From Pyrodictiaceae archaeon (GTDB lineage Archaea; Thermoproteota; Thermoprotei_A; Sulfolobales; Pyrodictiaceae), in the NCBI GenBank assembly GCA_015520245.1, contig WAQM01000054.1, positions 1 to 6,460 on the forward strand: a stretch of DNA of 6,460 nt, written 5' to 3'. Below the pieces are notes generated by a model. It had not been told where the DNA came from, ran no database searches, and saw only the letters and a program-made list of their open reading frames with translations. The position numbers and the translations under genes are program-made. Below, piece by piece: positions 1 through 6,263 of the stretch; position 1 is the first letter of the stretch, and every line of letters begins with the position of its first letter.

Positions 1-498
1 GTGTTCGAGAGGGGGCTCTGGCTGGGCTACGACGCCTCGCGGAGGAGCTTCGTCATAGACGAGGGGAGGCTCGAAGCCGAGCTCAGGCGCCTGGTCCGGG
101 GGCTGGACGGGTGCCTGGTCTTCGAGACCCACTGGCTGGAGCCCTTCGCGGCGGTGGCGGACTCGGTCAAGCGCGTGCTAGTGCTGAGGTGCCACCCCCT
201 CGCCCTCTACGAGAGGCTCAGCCGCCGGGGCTGGCCCAGGCGCAAGGTGGCCGAGAACGTCGAGGCGGAGCTCGTGGGCGTCGTGGCGAGCGAGGCCCTC
301 GAGCTCTTCCCCGAGAGGAGCGCCGAGCTCGACACCTCGAGGGCCGGCGTCGAGGAGGCGCTTAGCGAGGCCCTGGAGCTCGTCGAGCGGGGCGGGCGGT
401 GCTGCACGGACTGGCTGGAGAAGCTTAAAGACGAGGAGCTCGCCAAGCTGGTCGAGCTGGTCGGTGGTGCGTGGCTTGAGGGCGTGGGAGGGCCTTAA
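1..498 (+). CDS. Fap7/AK6-type adenylate kinase-like NTPase, 5'-truncated
   Basis: This looks like the C-terminal three quarters or more of an archaeal AK6/Fap7 nucleoside-monophosphate kinase. Family members interconvert adenine nucleotides and, as ATPases, help mature the small ribosomal subunit. The reading frame is open to base 1, and the P-loop expected about 30 residues further upstream is absent, so the gene starts outside the window; the GTG at base 1 is only an edge codon. Visible family features, numbered from base 1, are LGYD near residue 8, VIDEGRL near 18, VFETHW at 40-45, VLRCHP at 61-66 and the LID-type segment RRGWPRRKVAENVEAE at 75-90. The 3' end overlaps the translin-family gene by about 35 nt, which suggests co-transcription and coupled translation. 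The family call rests on recalled motif patterns; catalytic competence cannot be judged without the P-loop. Confidence 0.82.
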   Translation: MFERGLWLGYDASRRSFVIDEGRLEAELRRLVRGLDGCLVFETHWLEPFAAVADSVKRVLVLRCHPLALYERLSRRGWPRRKVAENVEAELVGVVASEALELFPERSAELDTSRAGVEEALSEALELVERGGRCCTDWLEKLKDEELAKLVELVGGAWLEGVGGP

Positions 499-1147
499 GC
501 GCGTCCGCCTCGACGAGGTCGCCTCGAGGCTGAGGAGGGCGATCTCGAGCATCGACTCGAAGCTCTCGACGCGCGAGCGCGAGAGGGACGAGATGATCAA
601 GAGGAGCCGCGACGTCACCAGGCTCTCGGGGTGGACCATCAACGCCCTGCACCGGGGCAGCCTAGAGGAGGCGAGGGCGTACCTGGAGGAGATGGTGCGC
701 GCCGTCAAGGACTTCCTCAAGCACGCGCGCAGCGACCCCTACCTCTACTACAGCGGCCTCGTGCACAACACTCTCGCCGAGTACGTCGAGGCCATGATAT
801 TCTACCACCTCGTGGTGGAGGGCCGGCTGCTCACCCCCGAGGAGCTCGACGTCGACGAGGTGTCGTACCTCCAGGGGATGGGCGACGTCGTGGGCGAGCT
901 GAGGAGGCTGGCACTGGACCTCATGAGGGTCGGTGAGGTGGAGCTGGCCGACAAGGTGCTCGACCTCATGGAGGCCATCTACTACGAGATGCGGGGGCTC
1001 GAGTACCCCGACGCGCTGATCCCGGGCGTCAGGCACAAGGTCGACGTGGCGCGCAGGCTCATAGACGACACTAAAGCCCTCCTCCTCGAGGTCAAGGGTA
1101 GGAAGGAGGTCCTGGAGGCTCTTGGCGCGGGGGGAGGGAGGGGCTGA
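464..1147 (+). CDS. Translin-family (TRAX-like) RNA-binding protein, putative ribonuclease
   Basis: All-helical protein of about 227 aa that fits the archaeal translin/TRAX family, whose members form octameric barrels that bind nucleic acid; the TRAX subunit of C3PO is an Mg-dependent ribonuclease. Seen in the sequence: SRDVTRLSGWTINALHRG near residues 46-63, an AEYVEA segment at 105-110, YLQGMGDVVGELRR at 135-148, and a C-terminal RHKVDVARRLID helix. The acidic residues E106, E109, D141 and E145 sit where human TRAX has its metal ligands (EYVE and the D and E of DxxGE), so activity is plausible. The start is uncertain: GTG at 464, GTG at 467 or TTG at 476 all overlap the previous gene, and none has a strong ribosome-binding site. 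Numbering here uses 464. It is flanked by overlapping genes on both sides, so it is probably translated from the same message as the Fap7-like gene. A non-catalytic translin role is the alternative. Confidence 0.87.
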   Translation: MVRGLRAWEGLKRVRLDEVASRLRRAISSIDSKLSTRERERDEMIKRSRDVTRLSGWTINALHRGSLEEARAYLEEMVRAVKDFLKHARSDPYLYYSGLVHNTLAEYVEAMIFYHLVVEGRLLTPEELDVDEVSYLQGMGDVVGELRRLALDLMRVGEVELADKVLDLMEAIYYEMRGLEYPDALIPGVRHKVDVARRLIDDTKALLLEVKGRKEVLEALGAGGGRG

Positions 1148-1469
1148 GGACCCCGTCGAGATATTCGTCGAGGTGCTGCGGAGGTACCTCCGCGACCGAG
1201 GCCACATAGTGCTCTCGATGGCCGGCGCGGCTGGCCAGCGGAAGCTCAGGATGGCGCTGCGGGGGCTATGGCGGAGGTACGAGGCCGGCTCCACGAGCTA
1301 CTACTGGTTCATGGACGTCGTGGAGGCGCTGAAGAGGTGCAGGGAGTGCCTGGAGAGGCTCCGCGAGTACGGGGTGGAGGAGTTCATAGAGATGGAGGGG
1401 GAGCCCTACATGGTGGTCGACGTGGAGAAGCTTAGGAGGCTCTGGCGCGAGGGCGGGGGCGGGGGGTGA
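1122..1469 (+). CDS. Uncharacterised 115-aa protein in the translin operon
   Basis: I do not recognise this family. The chosen start is the TTG at 1122, with GGAGG at 1105-1109 (12 nt upstream) and again at 1114-1118 (3 nt upstream); it overlaps the translin gene by 26 nt. A GTG near residue 17 is an alternative start. The protein is small, charged and probably mostly helical: an N-terminal amphipathic helix (EIFVEVLRRYLRDRG), a middle Arg-rich helix, a long helix containing CRECLERLREYG, then a short strand-like segment (EPYMVVDVEKLRRLW) and a Gly-only tail. The helix-helix-strand ending could be a small winged-helix-like fold, but that is a guess. There are two cysteines in a CREC arrangement, too few to argue for a metal site alone. 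No signal peptide or membrane segment is seen. Codon use matches the neighbours (AGG, GAG, ATA), which supports a real gene. Confidence 0.62.
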   Translation: MARGEGGAEDPVEIFVEVLRRYLRDRGHIVLSMAGAAGQRKLRMALRGLWRRYEAGSTSYYWFMDVVEALKRCRECLERLREYGVEEFIEMEGEPYMVVDVEKLRRLWREGGGGG

Positions 1470-1472
1470 GGA

Positions 1473-1494
1473 GCAACCCCGGAGACCGGGGTGC
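1473..1494. repeat. Short perfect hairpin after the 115-aa gene
   Basis: ACCCCGG at 1476-1482 is the exact reverse complement of CCGGGGT at 1486-1492, leaving a 3-nt AGA loop. Bases 1473-1474 (GC) and 1493-1494 (GC) can extend the stem across one bulged A. It begins 3 nt after the stop codon of the 115-aa gene. There is no T-run after it, so it does not look like a standard archaeal terminator. It may be a processing, stability or attenuation hairpin in the leader of the next gene, or chance in GC-rich DNA. Confidence 0.5.
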
Positions 1495-1507
1495 GGACGA
1501 CCGCGAG

Positions 1508-1543
1508 GCGGGATGGGTGGGCCCCGCATAGCCGACCCCGCTC
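1508..1543 (+). repeat. Intergenic structured repeat, copy 1
   Basis: This element shares a core with copy 2 at 4495-4534: GCCCCGCAT, one variable base, then GCCGACCCC(C) and GCTC, which is 22 matches in 23 plus one inserted C. The similarity continues weakly to the left (GATGGGTGG against GACGAGTG). Here GCGGG at 1508-1512 can pair with CCCGC at 1523-1527 around a 10-nt loop. It lies between the 115-aa gene and the AIR-synthase-like gene and ends 14 nt before the preferred GTG start at 1558. The ATG at 1513 falls inside the element, which argues against using it as the start. The function is unknown: leader RNA element, protein-binding site or small dispersed repeat are all possible. Confidence 0.6.
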
Positions 1544-1557
1544 GCGGTGGGACCGTG

Positions 1558-2550
1558 GTGGGCAAGCTGAGGTTCGAGCTCCTCGAGCGCTACGTGTTCA
1601 GGAGGCTGGGCGCCGCCGACCCCAGCGTCCGCCTCGGCCCCGGCGTGGGCGTGGACGCGGCGGTGATAGAGCTCCCTGGCGGCGGGTACCTCGTGGTGCA
1701 CAGCGACCCCATAACCGAGGCGGCCAGCAGGGTCGGCTGGCTGGCCATCAACGTGGCTGCCAACGACGTCGCGGTGATGGGGGCCAGGCCGCGGTGGGCG
1801 AGCGTGACCGTGCTGCTCCCCGAGGGCTACGACGAAGGCGTGCTCGACACCATAACGAGGGAGGTGCACGAGGCTGCGTCGAGGATAGGCGTGAGCATCG
1901 TGGGGGGCCACACTGAGGAGGCCCCCCGCCTTGACAGGCCCATAGTCGTGGCTACCGTGATGGGGCTGGCTGAGAGGCTCATAGGCCCTCACCTGGTCTC
2001 GGCGGGCGACGCCGTGATCGTGGCCAAGAACGTAGGCGGCGAGGGCGCCTCGATAATCGTCAGCGACTTCCCCGAGCTCGTCGAGGGCCTCCCGGAGCGC
2101 GTCAGGGAGGAGGCGAGGAGGCTGGCCGAGCAGGTCAGCGTTGTGAGGGAGGCGCTGGCGATAGCCGACCTGGTGCACGCCATGCACGACCCCACGGAGG
2201 GCGGCGTCCTGGGCGCGCTCTACGAGCTGGCCTACGCGTCCCGGAAGACCATAGAGGTGGACGCCGAGAGGATACCGGTCCCCGAGCCCGTGCGCGCGGT
2301 CGCCGAGGCCGCCGGCGTCGACCCCCTGAAGCTCATCAGCAGCGGCGCCCTCATTGCCGTCGCCGCGCCCGAGGCCGCCGAGGAGGCCGTCGAGAGGCTG
2401 CGCCGCCTGGGCGTCGAGGCCGAGGTGGTGGGCAGGGTGAGGCCCGGCGAGCCCCAGGTCGTTGTCAGGCGTGGCGGCAGGGTCGAGGTGGTGAGGGGCT
2501 TCGTGGTGGACGAGATAGCGCGGCTCTGGGAGCGGCGCGCCAAGCGTTGA
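1558..2550 (+). CDS. AIR-synthase/HypE-like (PurM superfamily) ATP-binding protein
   Basis: Protein of 330 aa with the two-domain PurM/HypE/ThiL/SelD layout, a superfamily that uses ATP to activate a carbonyl or similar oxygen. From the GTG at 1558: nucleotide/metal motif GVDAAVI at 31-37, SDPIT at 49-53, the strongly conserved NVAANDVAVMGARPRW at 65-80, GGHTE at 116-120, HDPTEGGV at 210-217 at the domain junction, and the ISSGALI segment near 260. It most resembles HypE but ends in ERRAKR and lacks the C-terminal cysteine that carries the thiocarbamoyl/cyano group in true HypE, so hydrogenase maturation is unlikely and the substrate is unknown. Start choice: GTG at 1558 has GGTGGG (1546-1551) 6 nt upstream; GTG 1555 is adjacent; ATG 1513 (345 aa, weak GAGG 4 nt upstream) lies inside a repeated element. 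No TATA box is seen just upstream, so it may be read from the upstream operon. Confidence 0.85.
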   Translation: MGKLRFELLERYVFRRLGAADPSVRLGPGVGVDAAVIELPGGGYLVVHSDPITEAASRVGWLAINVAANDVAVMGARPRWASVTVLLPEGYDEGVLDTITREVHEAASRIGVSIVGGHTEEAPRLDRPIVVATVMGLAERLIGPHLVSAGDAVIVAKNVGGEGASIIVSDFPELVEGLPERVREEARRLAEQVSVVREALAIADLVHAMHDPTEGGVLGALYELAYASRKTIEVDAERIPVPEPVRAVAEAAGVDPLKLISSGALIAVAAPEAAEEAVERLRRLGVEAEVVGRVRPGEPQVVVRRGGRVEVVRGFVVDEIARLWERRAKR

Positions 2551-2558
2551 CGGGTCTG

Positions 2559-2567
2559 CCTTATACG
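2559..2567 (+). promoter_or_regulatory. TATA box for the DNA ligase gene
   Basis: CTTATAC at 2560-2566 is the only AT-rich spot between the AIR-synthase-like stop (2550) and the ligase start. About 25 nt downstream, near 2588-2590, is a plausible transcription start. That would give a leader of about 18-20 nt carrying the GGGAG ribosome-binding site at 2595-2599. The same CTTATACG string occurs ahead of the SRP RNA gene. Confidence 0.6.
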
Positions 2568-2607
2568 CGGCTGCTCGGCACCGCAGAACCACTCGGGAGC
2601 GGTAACC

Positions 2608-4440
2608 GTGCCGATGCAGTTCTCCGTGCTGGCGGACACGTTCGAGCGCCTCGAGAGGACGACGTCCAGGACGCAGATGCTACTCTACCTGGTCGAGCTG
2701 TTCAAGAAGACGCCCAAGGAGTCGATAGACAAGGTGGTCTACTTCCTCCAGGGTAAGCTGTGGCCGGACTGGAGGGGCTACCCCGAGCTGGGGGTCGGCG
2801 AGAAGCTGCTCATCAAGGCAGCGTCGCTGGCGCTCCACGTGCCCGAGTCCCGGGTGGAGGCGCTGGCGAAGAGGCTGGGCGACGTCGGCTCGGCGATCGA
2901 GAGGCTCAAGGCGGAGAGGGAGCGGGGCGGGGCCAGGCCGGCCGGCCTGCTAGCCTTCATCCCCGAGGCGCAGCGGAGGGCGGCCGAGGGCCTCACCGTG
3001 GAGAGGGTGTACGATACCCTCGCGAGGATAGCGTTCGCTACCGGCGAGGGCAGCCGCGAGATCAAGCTCAAGCTCCTCGCCTCCCTGCTCTCCGAGGCCA
3101 AGCCCAAGGAGGCGAAGTACATAGCCAGGTTCGTGGAGGGCAGGCTCCGCCTGGGCGTGGGCGACGCCACGATAGTCGAGGCGCTGGCGGTGGTCTTCGG
3201 CGGCAGCGCGGCCATGAAGCCAGTCGTCGAGAGGGCGTACAACCTCAGGGCGGACCTGGGCATGATAGCCAGGATCCTCGCCGAGAGGGGCATCGAGGCC
3301 CTCAAGGCGATCAAGCCCGAGGTCGGCGTGCCGATAAGGCCCATGCTGGCCGAGAGGCTAAGCGACGCGGCCGAGATAATGAAGAAGCTGGGCGGCCGGG
3401 CCCTCGTCGAGTACAAGTACGACGGCGAGCGCGCGCAGATCCATAAGAAGGGCGACAAGGTCTGGATCTTCTCGAGGAGGCTAGAGAACATAACGCACGC
3501 CTACCCGGACGTCGTGGAGATGGCCAGGGAGAACATAAGGGCGGAGGAGGCGATAGTCGAGGGAGAGATAGTCGCCATAGACCCGGAGACCGGCGAGCTC
3601 AAGCCGTTCCAGGTGCTGATGCACCGGAGGAGGAAGCACGACGTATATGCGGTGATGAGGGAGATACCGGTCGCCGTGTTCCTGTTCGACGCGCTGTACG
3701 TCGACGGCGAGGACCTAACCGTTAAGCCCCTGCCCGAGCGGCGCAGGGTGCTCGAGAGGATCGTGGTCCAGACCGAGCGGTGGAGGCTCGCCGAGGGGAT
3801 GGTGACCGACAGCGCCGAGGAGCTCGAGAAGTTCTTCCTGAGGGCTGTGGAGGACGGCGCCGAGGGCGTCATGGCCAAGGCGCTCCACGACCGCAGCATA
3901 TACCAGGCTGGCGCCCGCGGCTGGCTGTGGATCAAGTACAAGAGGGACTACAAGAGCGAGATGGCCGACAGCGTCGACCTGGTCGTCATAGGCGCGTTCT
4001 ACGGCAAGGGCCGCCGCGGCGGCAAGTTCGGCGCCCTCCTCATGGCCGCCTACGACCCCGAGACGGGGACGTTCAAGAGCGTGTGCAAGGTGGGCAGCGG
4101 CTTCACCGACGAGGACCTGGAGAAGCTCGACGAGCTCCTCGCCCCCTACATAAGGAGCTCCAAGCCCCCCCGGGTCGACAGCACGATGAAGCCCGACGTC
4201 TGGGTCGAGCCGGCGCTCGTGGCCGAGATCATAGGCTCCGAGCTGACGCTCAGTCCCATACACACGTGCTGCCACGGCTGGGTCAAGCCGGGCGCGGGCA
4301 TATCGATCAGGTTCCCTAGGTTCATAAGGTGGAGGCCCGACAAGAGCCCCGAGGACGCGACGACCACGAAGGAGCTCTACGAGATGTACCTACGCCAGCT
4401 GAGAAAGATTAAGGAGGAGGCTGGCGCGGGCGAGGCCTAG
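2608..4440 (+). CDS. lig: ATP-dependent DNA ligase (archaeal/eukaryal ligase I type)
   Basis: A complete 610-aa replicative/repair DNA ligase that seals nicks through an enzyme-AMP intermediate; the usual archaeal length is about 600 aa. N-terminal DNA-binding domain about 1-215 (QGKLWPDW near 49-56, GVGEKLLIKAASLA near 65-78). Adenylation domain with motif I KYDGER at 270-275 (K270 is the nucleophile), a SRRLENIT segment near 290, motif III VEGEIVA at 317-323, motif IIIa VFLFDALYVDG at 357-367, motif IV EGVMAK at 419-424 and motif V WIKYKRDY at 441-448. The OB-fold domain ends in SPIHTCCHGW and motif VI GISIRFPRFIRWRPDKSPED (564-583). All catalytic motifs are intact. GTG at 2608 is preferred (GGGAG 8 nt upstream); ATG at 2614 is the alternative. 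It has its own TATA box and appears monocistronic. The C-terminal SPIHTCC and RFPRF pattern is crenarchaeal in style. ATP is the expected cofactor. Confidence 0.98.
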   Translation: MPMQFSVLADTFERLERTTSRTQMLLYLVELFKKTPKESIDKVVYFLQGKLWPDWRGYPELGVGEKLLIKAASLALHVPESRVEALAKRLGDVGSAIERLKAERERGGARPAGLLAFIPEAQRRAAEGLTVERVYDTLARIAFATGEGSREIKLKLLASLLSEAKPKEAKYIARFVEGRLRLGVGDATIVEALAVVFGGSAAMKPVVERAYNLRADLGMIARILAERGIEALKAIKPEVGVPIRPMLAERLSDAAEIMKKLGGRALVEYKYDGERAQIHKKGDKVWIFSRRLENITHAYPDVVEMARENIRAEEAIVEGEIVAIDPETGELKPFQVLMHRRRKHDVYAVMREIPVAVFLFDALYVDGEDLTVKPLPERRRVLERIVVQTERWRLAEGMVTDSAEELEKFFLRAVEDGAEGVMAKALHDRSIYQAGARGWLWIKYKRDYKSEMADSVDLVVIGAFYGKGRRGGKFGALLMAAYDPETGTFKSVCKVGSGFTDEDLEKLDELLAPYIRSSKPPRVDSTMKPDVWVEPALVAEIIGSELTLSPIHTCCHGWVKPGAGISIRFPRFIRWRPDKSPEDATTTKELYEMYLRQLRKIKEEAGAGEA

Positions 4441-4494
4441 GGGCGTGACGAAAGGACCACGGACTGACCGCGCGGACGGCGGGCCACGGCCTCG

Positions 4495-4534
4495 GCGGGG
4501 CTGACGAGTGGCCCCGCATCGCCGACCCCCGCTC
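4495..4534 (+). repeat. Intergenic structured repeat, copy 2
   Basis: Second copy of the element seen at 1508-1543. The shared core runs 4511-4534, with one substitution and one extra C relative to copy 1. Here the hairpin is stronger: GCGGGGC at 4495-4501 pairs perfectly with GCCCCGC at 4511-4517 around a 9-nt loop (TGACGAGTG). The element ends 2 nt before the TATA-like box of the RAM-domain gene, so it overlaps where the TFB recognition element would lie. It could be a regulatory site or structured RNA read from the ligase message. The rest of the 138-bp ligase-RAM gap (4441-4494) contains no other supported feature. Confidence 0.6.
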
Positions 4535-4536
4535 AG

Positions 4537-4543
4537 CTTTTAG
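4537..4543 (+). promoter_or_regulatory. TATA-like box for the RAM-domain gene
   Basis: CTTTTAG is the only T-rich stretch in the ligase-RAM gap. Its centre lies about 39 nt before the GTG at 4579, so a start site near 4565 would give a leader of about 14 nt containing GGTG (4568-4571), 7 nt before the start codon. The four T residues could also help end the ligase transcript, so the two roles cannot be separated here. Confidence 0.5.
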
Positions 4544-4578
4544 CTCCGGCCCAAGGGGCGCGGGCCAGGTGCCCCGCG

Positions 4579-4824
4579 GTGCCCCAGATAGTCGCCTTCG
4601 TCCTGGTGGTGACGGAGGTCGGGAAGGAGTACGAGGTGAGGGACAAGATTCTCGAGGTCGCGCGCAGGGAGGGTGTCGAGGTCGAGGCCTACGTGGTCTT
4701 CGGCGAGTACGACGTCGCGGTGAAGCTCAGTGCCAACGACCTGCGCAGCATAGACCGGGCGGTGACCGCGATAAGGAACCTGGGGGGCGTGCTGCGCACG
4801 GTCACCCTCATAGCCTCGGCCTAG
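4579..4824 (+). CDS. Stand-alone Lrp/AsnC ligand-binding (RAM) domain protein
   Basis: An 81-aa protein that is essentially one RAM (AsnC_trans_reg) domain with no DNA-binding helix-turn-helix. The alpha-beta sandwich pattern is visible: strand IVAFVLVVTEVG (4-15), helix YEVRDKILEVARREG (18-32), strand VEAYVVFGEYDVAVKLSA (35-52) with the turn GEYDVAV typical of the family, helix DLRSIDRAVTAIRNLGG (54-70), and final strand VLRTVTLIA (71-79). Such stand-alone domains assemble as dimers to decamers and bind amino acids or other small effectors, or partner with full-length Lrp proteins; the ligand cannot be read here. The GTG start has GGTG 7 nt upstream. It has a probable promoter of its own just after a structured repeat. 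It converges with the NMD3 gene, and the two share a CTAG at their stop codons. Confidence 0.88.
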   Translation: MPQIVAFVLVVTEVGKEYEVRDKILEVARREGVEVEAYVVFGEYDVAVKLSANDLRSIDRAVTAIRNLGGVLRTVTLIASA

Positions 4825-5894
4825 AGGCCCGCCAGGTCGCGCCTGATGACGTAGTTTTGGGCGCCCAGCCTCACCACGGCCACCTCGGAGCCGACCTCCA
4901 CGTCCCCCTCAACCCTCGTGCCCCTCCTGGGTAGCTCCAGGTAGTCCATCGAGGGCCCCAGCAGCTGCACGTGTATCCAGCCGGGCTCGATGGCGGTGAC
5001 GAGCCCGTACTCGACGGCCTCGGGGGGCAGGGGCCGCAGGCTCCTCCACGCCTCCTCGACGTCCATGCTGTTGCGCCTCCTCGTCCCCGCCTCGCGGTAG
5101 CGCACACGGCCGCCTGCCACCGACTCGATGACGACCAGCTTGTCGCCGAGCAGGGCCAGGCTGCCCGGCCTGAAGAAGGGCAGCCTCACGGATATCGTCA
5201 GCCGGGTCTTGGGCTTGCCGTCGCTCCTCCTGCCTATGACCTTGTGGCTCTCGACCACCCTGGCCCCGAGCGCCGAGCGGAGCTTCGCGGCTATCGCGCG
5301 GGCCACGCCCTGGTCCATGAACTTGTAGTCCACGCCCTCGCGCCTCTCCTCGACCTCGACTATGGCGTCGGCGGCGTTGGGCACGCTGGCGATCAGCTCC
5401 TCCACGGCGCGCCTCTCGCTCGCCCGCAGCCTACCGTCCCAGCCTCGCACCTGCAGCACGGCCTGGACGGCGCCCGCCGCCCTGCGGAAGCAGGCGGGGC
5501 AGAGCTGGTTGCGCAGCTCCAGCCCCACCGCCCTCTCGACCTCGTACTCGCCCTCGACGCCGCGGAAGCGCACGCGCAGCCTGGCGACCAAGGTGAGCGA
5601 CCCCGTGGCGGGGTTCCTAGCGATGTAGGCCCCGCTCACCTCGAGCGACTCCACCTGCTCCCACGGCCTCAGCGCCGAGGTTAGGACCTGCACGGCGGCG
5701 TCTACCACATCGTCCGGGCCCGGGCTCCAGCGGCCCTGCACCCTCACGCTGCCACAGCGGGGGCACCTGGTCACGGCTATGCTGCCGGGCACGCGGCCGG
5801 GCCCCTGCGTCTCGAGGAAGCACCTGGGGCACAGCCTGCCATCGACGAGCGGCCCGTCGGCGCCGCAGCGCACGCACACCAGCCGGGACGCCAT
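4821..5894 (-). CDS. NMD3-family ribosome biogenesis protein
   Basis: A 357-aa archaeal relative of eukaryotic NMD3, the 60S export adaptor; the archaeal proteins are thought to act on the large ribosomal subunit but their exact role is not settled. N-terminal zinc-binding part: four CxxC pairs at C7/C10, C22/C25, C44/C47 and C132/C135, enough for two zinc sites. A central segment with GVDYKF, ESHKVIGRRSDGKP and LTISVRLPFF (about 187-237) matches the NMD3 core. The C-terminal 120 residues are beta-rich (GSLALLGDKLVVIES onwards), as expected for the OB/SH3-like domains. ATG at 5894 is chosen because GGGTGG (5900-5905) precedes it by 5 nt; the in-frame GTG at 5903 would add three residues. It starts 19 nt after the DUF424 stop, so the two form an operon read from the DUF424 promoter. 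No nuclear-export-type tail is expected or seen. Confidence 0.9.
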   Translation of the reverse strand: MASRLVCVRCGADGPLVDGRLCPRCFLETQGPGRVPGSIAVTRCPRCGSVRVQGRWSPGPDDVVDAAVQVLTSALRPWEQVESLEVSGAYIARNPATGSLTLVARLRVRFRGVEGEYEVERAVGLELRNQLCPACFRRAAGAVQAVLQVRGWDGRLRASERRAVEELIASVPNAADAIVEVEERREGVDYKFMDQGVARAIAAKLRSALGARVVESHKVIGRRSDGKPKTRLTISVRLPFFRPGSLALLGDKLVVIESVAGGRVRYREAGTRRRNSMDVEEAWRSLRPLPPEAVEYGLVTAIEPGWIHVQLLGPSMDYLELPRRGTRVEGDVEVGSEVAVVRLGAQNYVIRRDLAGL

Positions 5895-5913
5895 GGCGGC
5901 CACCCAGCGGCCG

Positions 5914-6213
5914 CTAGTAGCTCATCCTCACCGCCTGTGCGTGTGGCACGCCGGCTATCCTTATCACCGCCAGGGGGTGCACGAGCCCCTCCCTTATCGC
6001 CGCGCTGACGCTGCGCTCCCCCACGAGGTTCACGATGGTCGCCGTCCTCGCCTCCCTCATGGCCACGCTCAGGGGCACCAGCTGGCCGCCGTAGAAGCGC
6101 GGGTCCACGTGCAGCACCCGGTCGGCCTCCACGAGCTTCGCGCCCAGCAGCTCCTCGTCGCATATCGCTACGATCTTCTCCCCCCGCACCTCCATGACGT
6201 TCATGTACACCAT
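5914..6213 (-). CDS. DUF424 family protein
   Basis: A 99-aa protein matching the archaeal DUF424 family, whose function is unknown; members are small and usually sit among translation or RNA-processing genes. The key pattern is the early strand VYMNVMEVRGEKIVAICDEELLG (residues 2-24 in all), with the family's CDEELLG at 18-24, then a HVDPRFYGG turn, a helix (VPLSVAMREA), a strand (TATIVNLVG) and a C-terminal strand HPLAVIRIAGVPHAQAVRMSY. The ATG at 6213 is chosen because the homologous part begins there; the GTG at 6231 would add six residues. The frame stays open upstream to 6414, but that stretch reads through a promoter and the SRP RNA gene and is not credible coding. No clear ribosome-binding site is present before the ATG, so leaderless or near-leaderless translation is possible. 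It is the first gene of the operon with NMD3. Confidence 0.85.
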   Translation of the reverse strand: MVYMNVMEVRGEKIVAICDEELLGAKLVEADRVLHVDPRFYGGQLVPLSVAMREARTATIVNLVGERSVSAAIREGLVHPLAVIRIAGVPHAQAVRMSY

Positions 6214-6263
6214 GGGCTCGGTGCTGCCCACGCCGTTCCCCAGCCAGTGAGCGGGGCCGCCCC

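Noticed and set aside
1..3. GTG at base 1 as the true start of the kinase gene.
   Set aside because: The protein would lack the P-loop that every AK6/Fap7 member has at the N-terminus; the codon is just the window edge.
1432..2592. Long minus-strand open frame (386 aa) opposite the AIR-synthase-like gene.
   Set aside because: It is His/Pro/Gly/Ala-rich with no recognisable motif, a typical shadow of GC-rich coding sequence; the opposite strand carries a clear PurM-type protein.
4445..4504. Possible C/D box sRNA: GTGACGA at 4445-4451, CTGA at 4464-4467 and CTGA at 4501-4504, with a 12-nt spacer between the first two.
   Set aside because: No convincing C' box, the second guide interval is too long (33 nt between the two CTGA boxes), box C deviates from RTGATGA and there is no good terminal stem. 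A guide match to rRNA could not be tested.
4971..5684. Plus-strand open frame (237 aa) opposite NMD3.
   Set aside because: Biased composition without motifs; the minus strand has the CxxC pairs and the NMD3 core pattern.
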